A stretch of 64,000 bases of DNA. It comes from Nodosilinea sp. E11 (GTDB lineage: Bacteria; Cyanobacteriota; Cyanobacteriia; Phormidesmidales; Phormidesmidaceae). The notes under the pieces were generated by a model. The model worked only from the letters and a program-made list of their open reading frames with translations, was not told the DNA's origin and made no database searches. This document shows positions 62,629-64,000 of this stretch, one piece after another. Numbering within the stretch: the first letter of the stretch is position 1; every line of letters begins with the position of its first letter. Made by a program: the position numbers and the translations under genes. Where the stretch lies: NCBI RefSeq assembly GCF_032813545.1, contig NZ_CP136520.1, forward strand, positions 986,001 to 1,050,000, read 5' to 3'.

Positions 62629-63417
62629 TTAGATAATCCATCTTGAATGTTCAGAAATAGCTAGTGTATAGTCATGACCTGGCATTGCACCTCGCCTCAA
62701 CACCTCTTCCTCTGTAACCCAAATGCAATCGGAAATACCTGTTCGAATAGTATCTTGGAGAAAGCTTTCCTGCTCTCTATCTAAAATTACTTCATATATC
62801 TCTGCTACCAAAATTTCATAGGATTGCGAAAAATCTGAATACCGTATAGGATTTATATGCCTCTTTATAAATTGGTATTTAACAAAAGGGAAAAGTTCTT
62901 CTGGGAAGATTCTAGGCTTTACTAACTCCTCATAAAATTCTCTCCACCCGCAAATCTCTCGATTCTTTCTACTGTCAAACCATTTCATGAATTTAAGGAG
63001 ATACCTACCTTTCAATCGTATGCGCAGATCACGTTTGCTATCCGCATCAATTGGTATCAGATCATCATCTAGTGCATGAATTTCTTGAAAAAAACTGATC
63101 GAAGAATCATAACGCTTAAATACACCGCCGACAGGTTGAAACTGAGGAAATCTTTTCCCCCTAATTAATAAGTATTTGCCCTCAACCTTTATCCTGAATA
63201 GGTAAGAAATTGACATCCTGATATTTTTATCTCTATACAGCAGTCGCACTGAAATAAGCTTGTAATATTCAGAATTAACTACCAAAAGATCTGCTAGCAA
63301 AATTATTATTGATGAAATAACTCCTAGCACTACGCTTACAAAGTACGAGTTTGAGGAAACTAAAAGAGAACAAAGGGCTAGAAAAAGCAGCAAAATATAC
63401 AAAATAACTTTTGTCAT
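62629..63417 (-). CDS. Membrane-anchored SMODS-associated NUDIX-like protein
   Basis: Two membrane helices (residues 3-25 and 28-48) precede a soluble domain. It has ISYLFRIKVEGKYLLIRGKR, then FPQFQPVGGVFKRYDSS, and REFYEELVKPRIFPEELF. PVGGV with a downstream REFYEEL is the shape of the SMODS-associated NUDIX domain, found beside nucleotide-signal defence genes. It is AT-rich, unlike the host, and is divergent from a probable reverse transcriptase. The NUDIX box is incomplete compared with the usual GX5EX7REUXEEXGU, so its enzyme activity is uncertain. Confidence 0.65.
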   Translation of the reverse strand: MTKVILYILLLFLALCSLLVSSNSYFVSVVLGVISSIIILLADLLVVNSEYYKLISVRLLYRDKNIRMSISYLFRIKVEGKYLLIRGKRFPQFQPVGGVFKRYDSSISFFQEIHALDDDLIPIDADSKRDLRIRLKGRYLLKFMKWFDSRKNREICGWREFYEELVKPRIFPEELFPFVKYQFIKRHINPIRYSDFSQSYEILVAEIYEVILDREQESFLQDTIRTGISDCIWVTEEEVLRRGAMPGHDYTLAISEHSRWII

Positions 63418-63583
63418 TGTCGTCAGGCAGAAAGAGTAAGGGTAAAGTAAAGATGGTAGGAGCTAAACTAGTAAATAGTGCTCGCAACCATCTTGCTGCA
63501 ATACCGAATAAGTATAAATTATCAATTTAAGTTTCATTATTTTGTATATCATTTTTAGAGAATATTTGAAGCTAGGATTTTGG

Positions 63584-64000
63584 AATGAAAGTTACTAAAA
63601 GATTTCATATTCTTCGATCCAAAGATTTAGAGTCAGTATTTCATGTTCAGAATTTAGTTGATACTTGGCGAGGTGTTGTCCGTGATCAATTGCGCTCTTT
63701 GGACATACTAGATTTACATGATTATTATGATTTTAACTTTAACATTGAAGATAAGGCGTTGTTAATTCAGAAAAAGATTTTAGATGCTCAGTACAGAATT
63801 ACTGGACCTTTGATATATAAATTAGAAAAAAAATACGGTGTTTGTAGGCACATTTTGCTTTTGAGTCCTTCAGATGCATTGGTCTTACAAACAATAGTTG
63901 ACATGGGTTTAGCTAAGCAGTTGCTGAAGGCTCAACCAACAAGTAGGTCTTATTATACTAGAGATAGCAAAAACCCCAAAAAAATGCCCGATTGGCGGAC
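63584..64000 (+). CDS. Start of a probable defence-type reverse transcriptase
   Basis: The frame is open from ATG 63584 (ribosome-site-like AGGATTTTGG) to the window edge, 139 codons, so the C-terminus is missing. It reads MKVTKRFHILRSKDLESVFH, then WRGVVRDQLRSLDILDLHDY, KYGVCRHILLLSPSDALVLQ and QPTSRSYYTRDSK. The R-x-I-L-L-x-S-P-x-D segment followed by a short helix and a P-S-R-S-Y-Y block is like RT motif 1/2 of UG/Abi-type reverse transcriptases. The catalytic YxDD motif would lie outside the window. AT-rich, divergent from the NUDIX gene. Confidence 0.5.

Overview
The window is chromosomal DNA from a cyanobacterium, most likely a filamentous Leptolyngbya/Nodosilinea-type strain. The evidence is the dense HIP1 octamer (GCGATCGC) in genes and spacers, photosystem I genes psaF, psaJ and psaL, a cyAbrB regulator, a UPF0182 membrane protein and a stearoyl-type desaturase. 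Most of the window is moderately GC-rich housekeeping DNA. Two stretches, about 2.1-8.7 kb and 62.6-64 kb, are clearly AT-rich and look acquired.

Layout. 0-2.1 kb: partial UPF0182 gene and two small secreted proteins. 2.1-8.7 kb: a decayed sedentary integron. An intI-type integrase pseudogene reads right. To its left is an attI-like region, then three gene-attC cassettes all reading away from the integrase: an unknown membrane protein, a STAND (NB-ARC/TPR) ATPase split by one in-frame TGA, and a SAM methyltransferase. A possible MazF/PemK remnant lies beyond the last attC. 9-18 kb: small conserved proteins, GST, TetR, DUF4168, the glutathione-dependent formaldehyde pathway (frmA plus S-formylglutathione hydrolase), a pseudopilin and GDP-fucose synthase. 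18-28 kb: fused 5-oxoprolinase, FkbM methyltransferase, a ProA-like protein lacking the usual cysteine, a delta-9 desaturase and a PLP lyase. 28-34 kb: psaF-psaJ-psaL, tsaD, a thioredoxin-like lipoprotein beside an InrS-type metal sensor, and a MASE1 adenylate cyclase. 34-47 kb: acs, abrB, CPBP protease, cobL-cobH, holA, DUF4168-obg, a degenerate histidine kinase, a response regulator and a FKBP. 47-62 kb: sugar/nucleoside ABC ATPase, hup-cobD, hemF, mrp, rodA, AraC-azlC-azlD, alaS and a Uma2 nuclease. 62.6-64 kb: a membrane-anchored SMODS-associated NUDIX protein divergent from the start of a probable reverse transcriptase, a candidate defence locus cut by the window edge.

Short mobile or repeat elements are frequent. 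At least three MITE-like families are present in two or three copies each, and their ends supply the stop codons of several genes. Intergenic-type repeats have also entered the 5-oxoprolinase gene in frame. No tRNA, rRNA, CRISPR array or complete transposase gene was seen.
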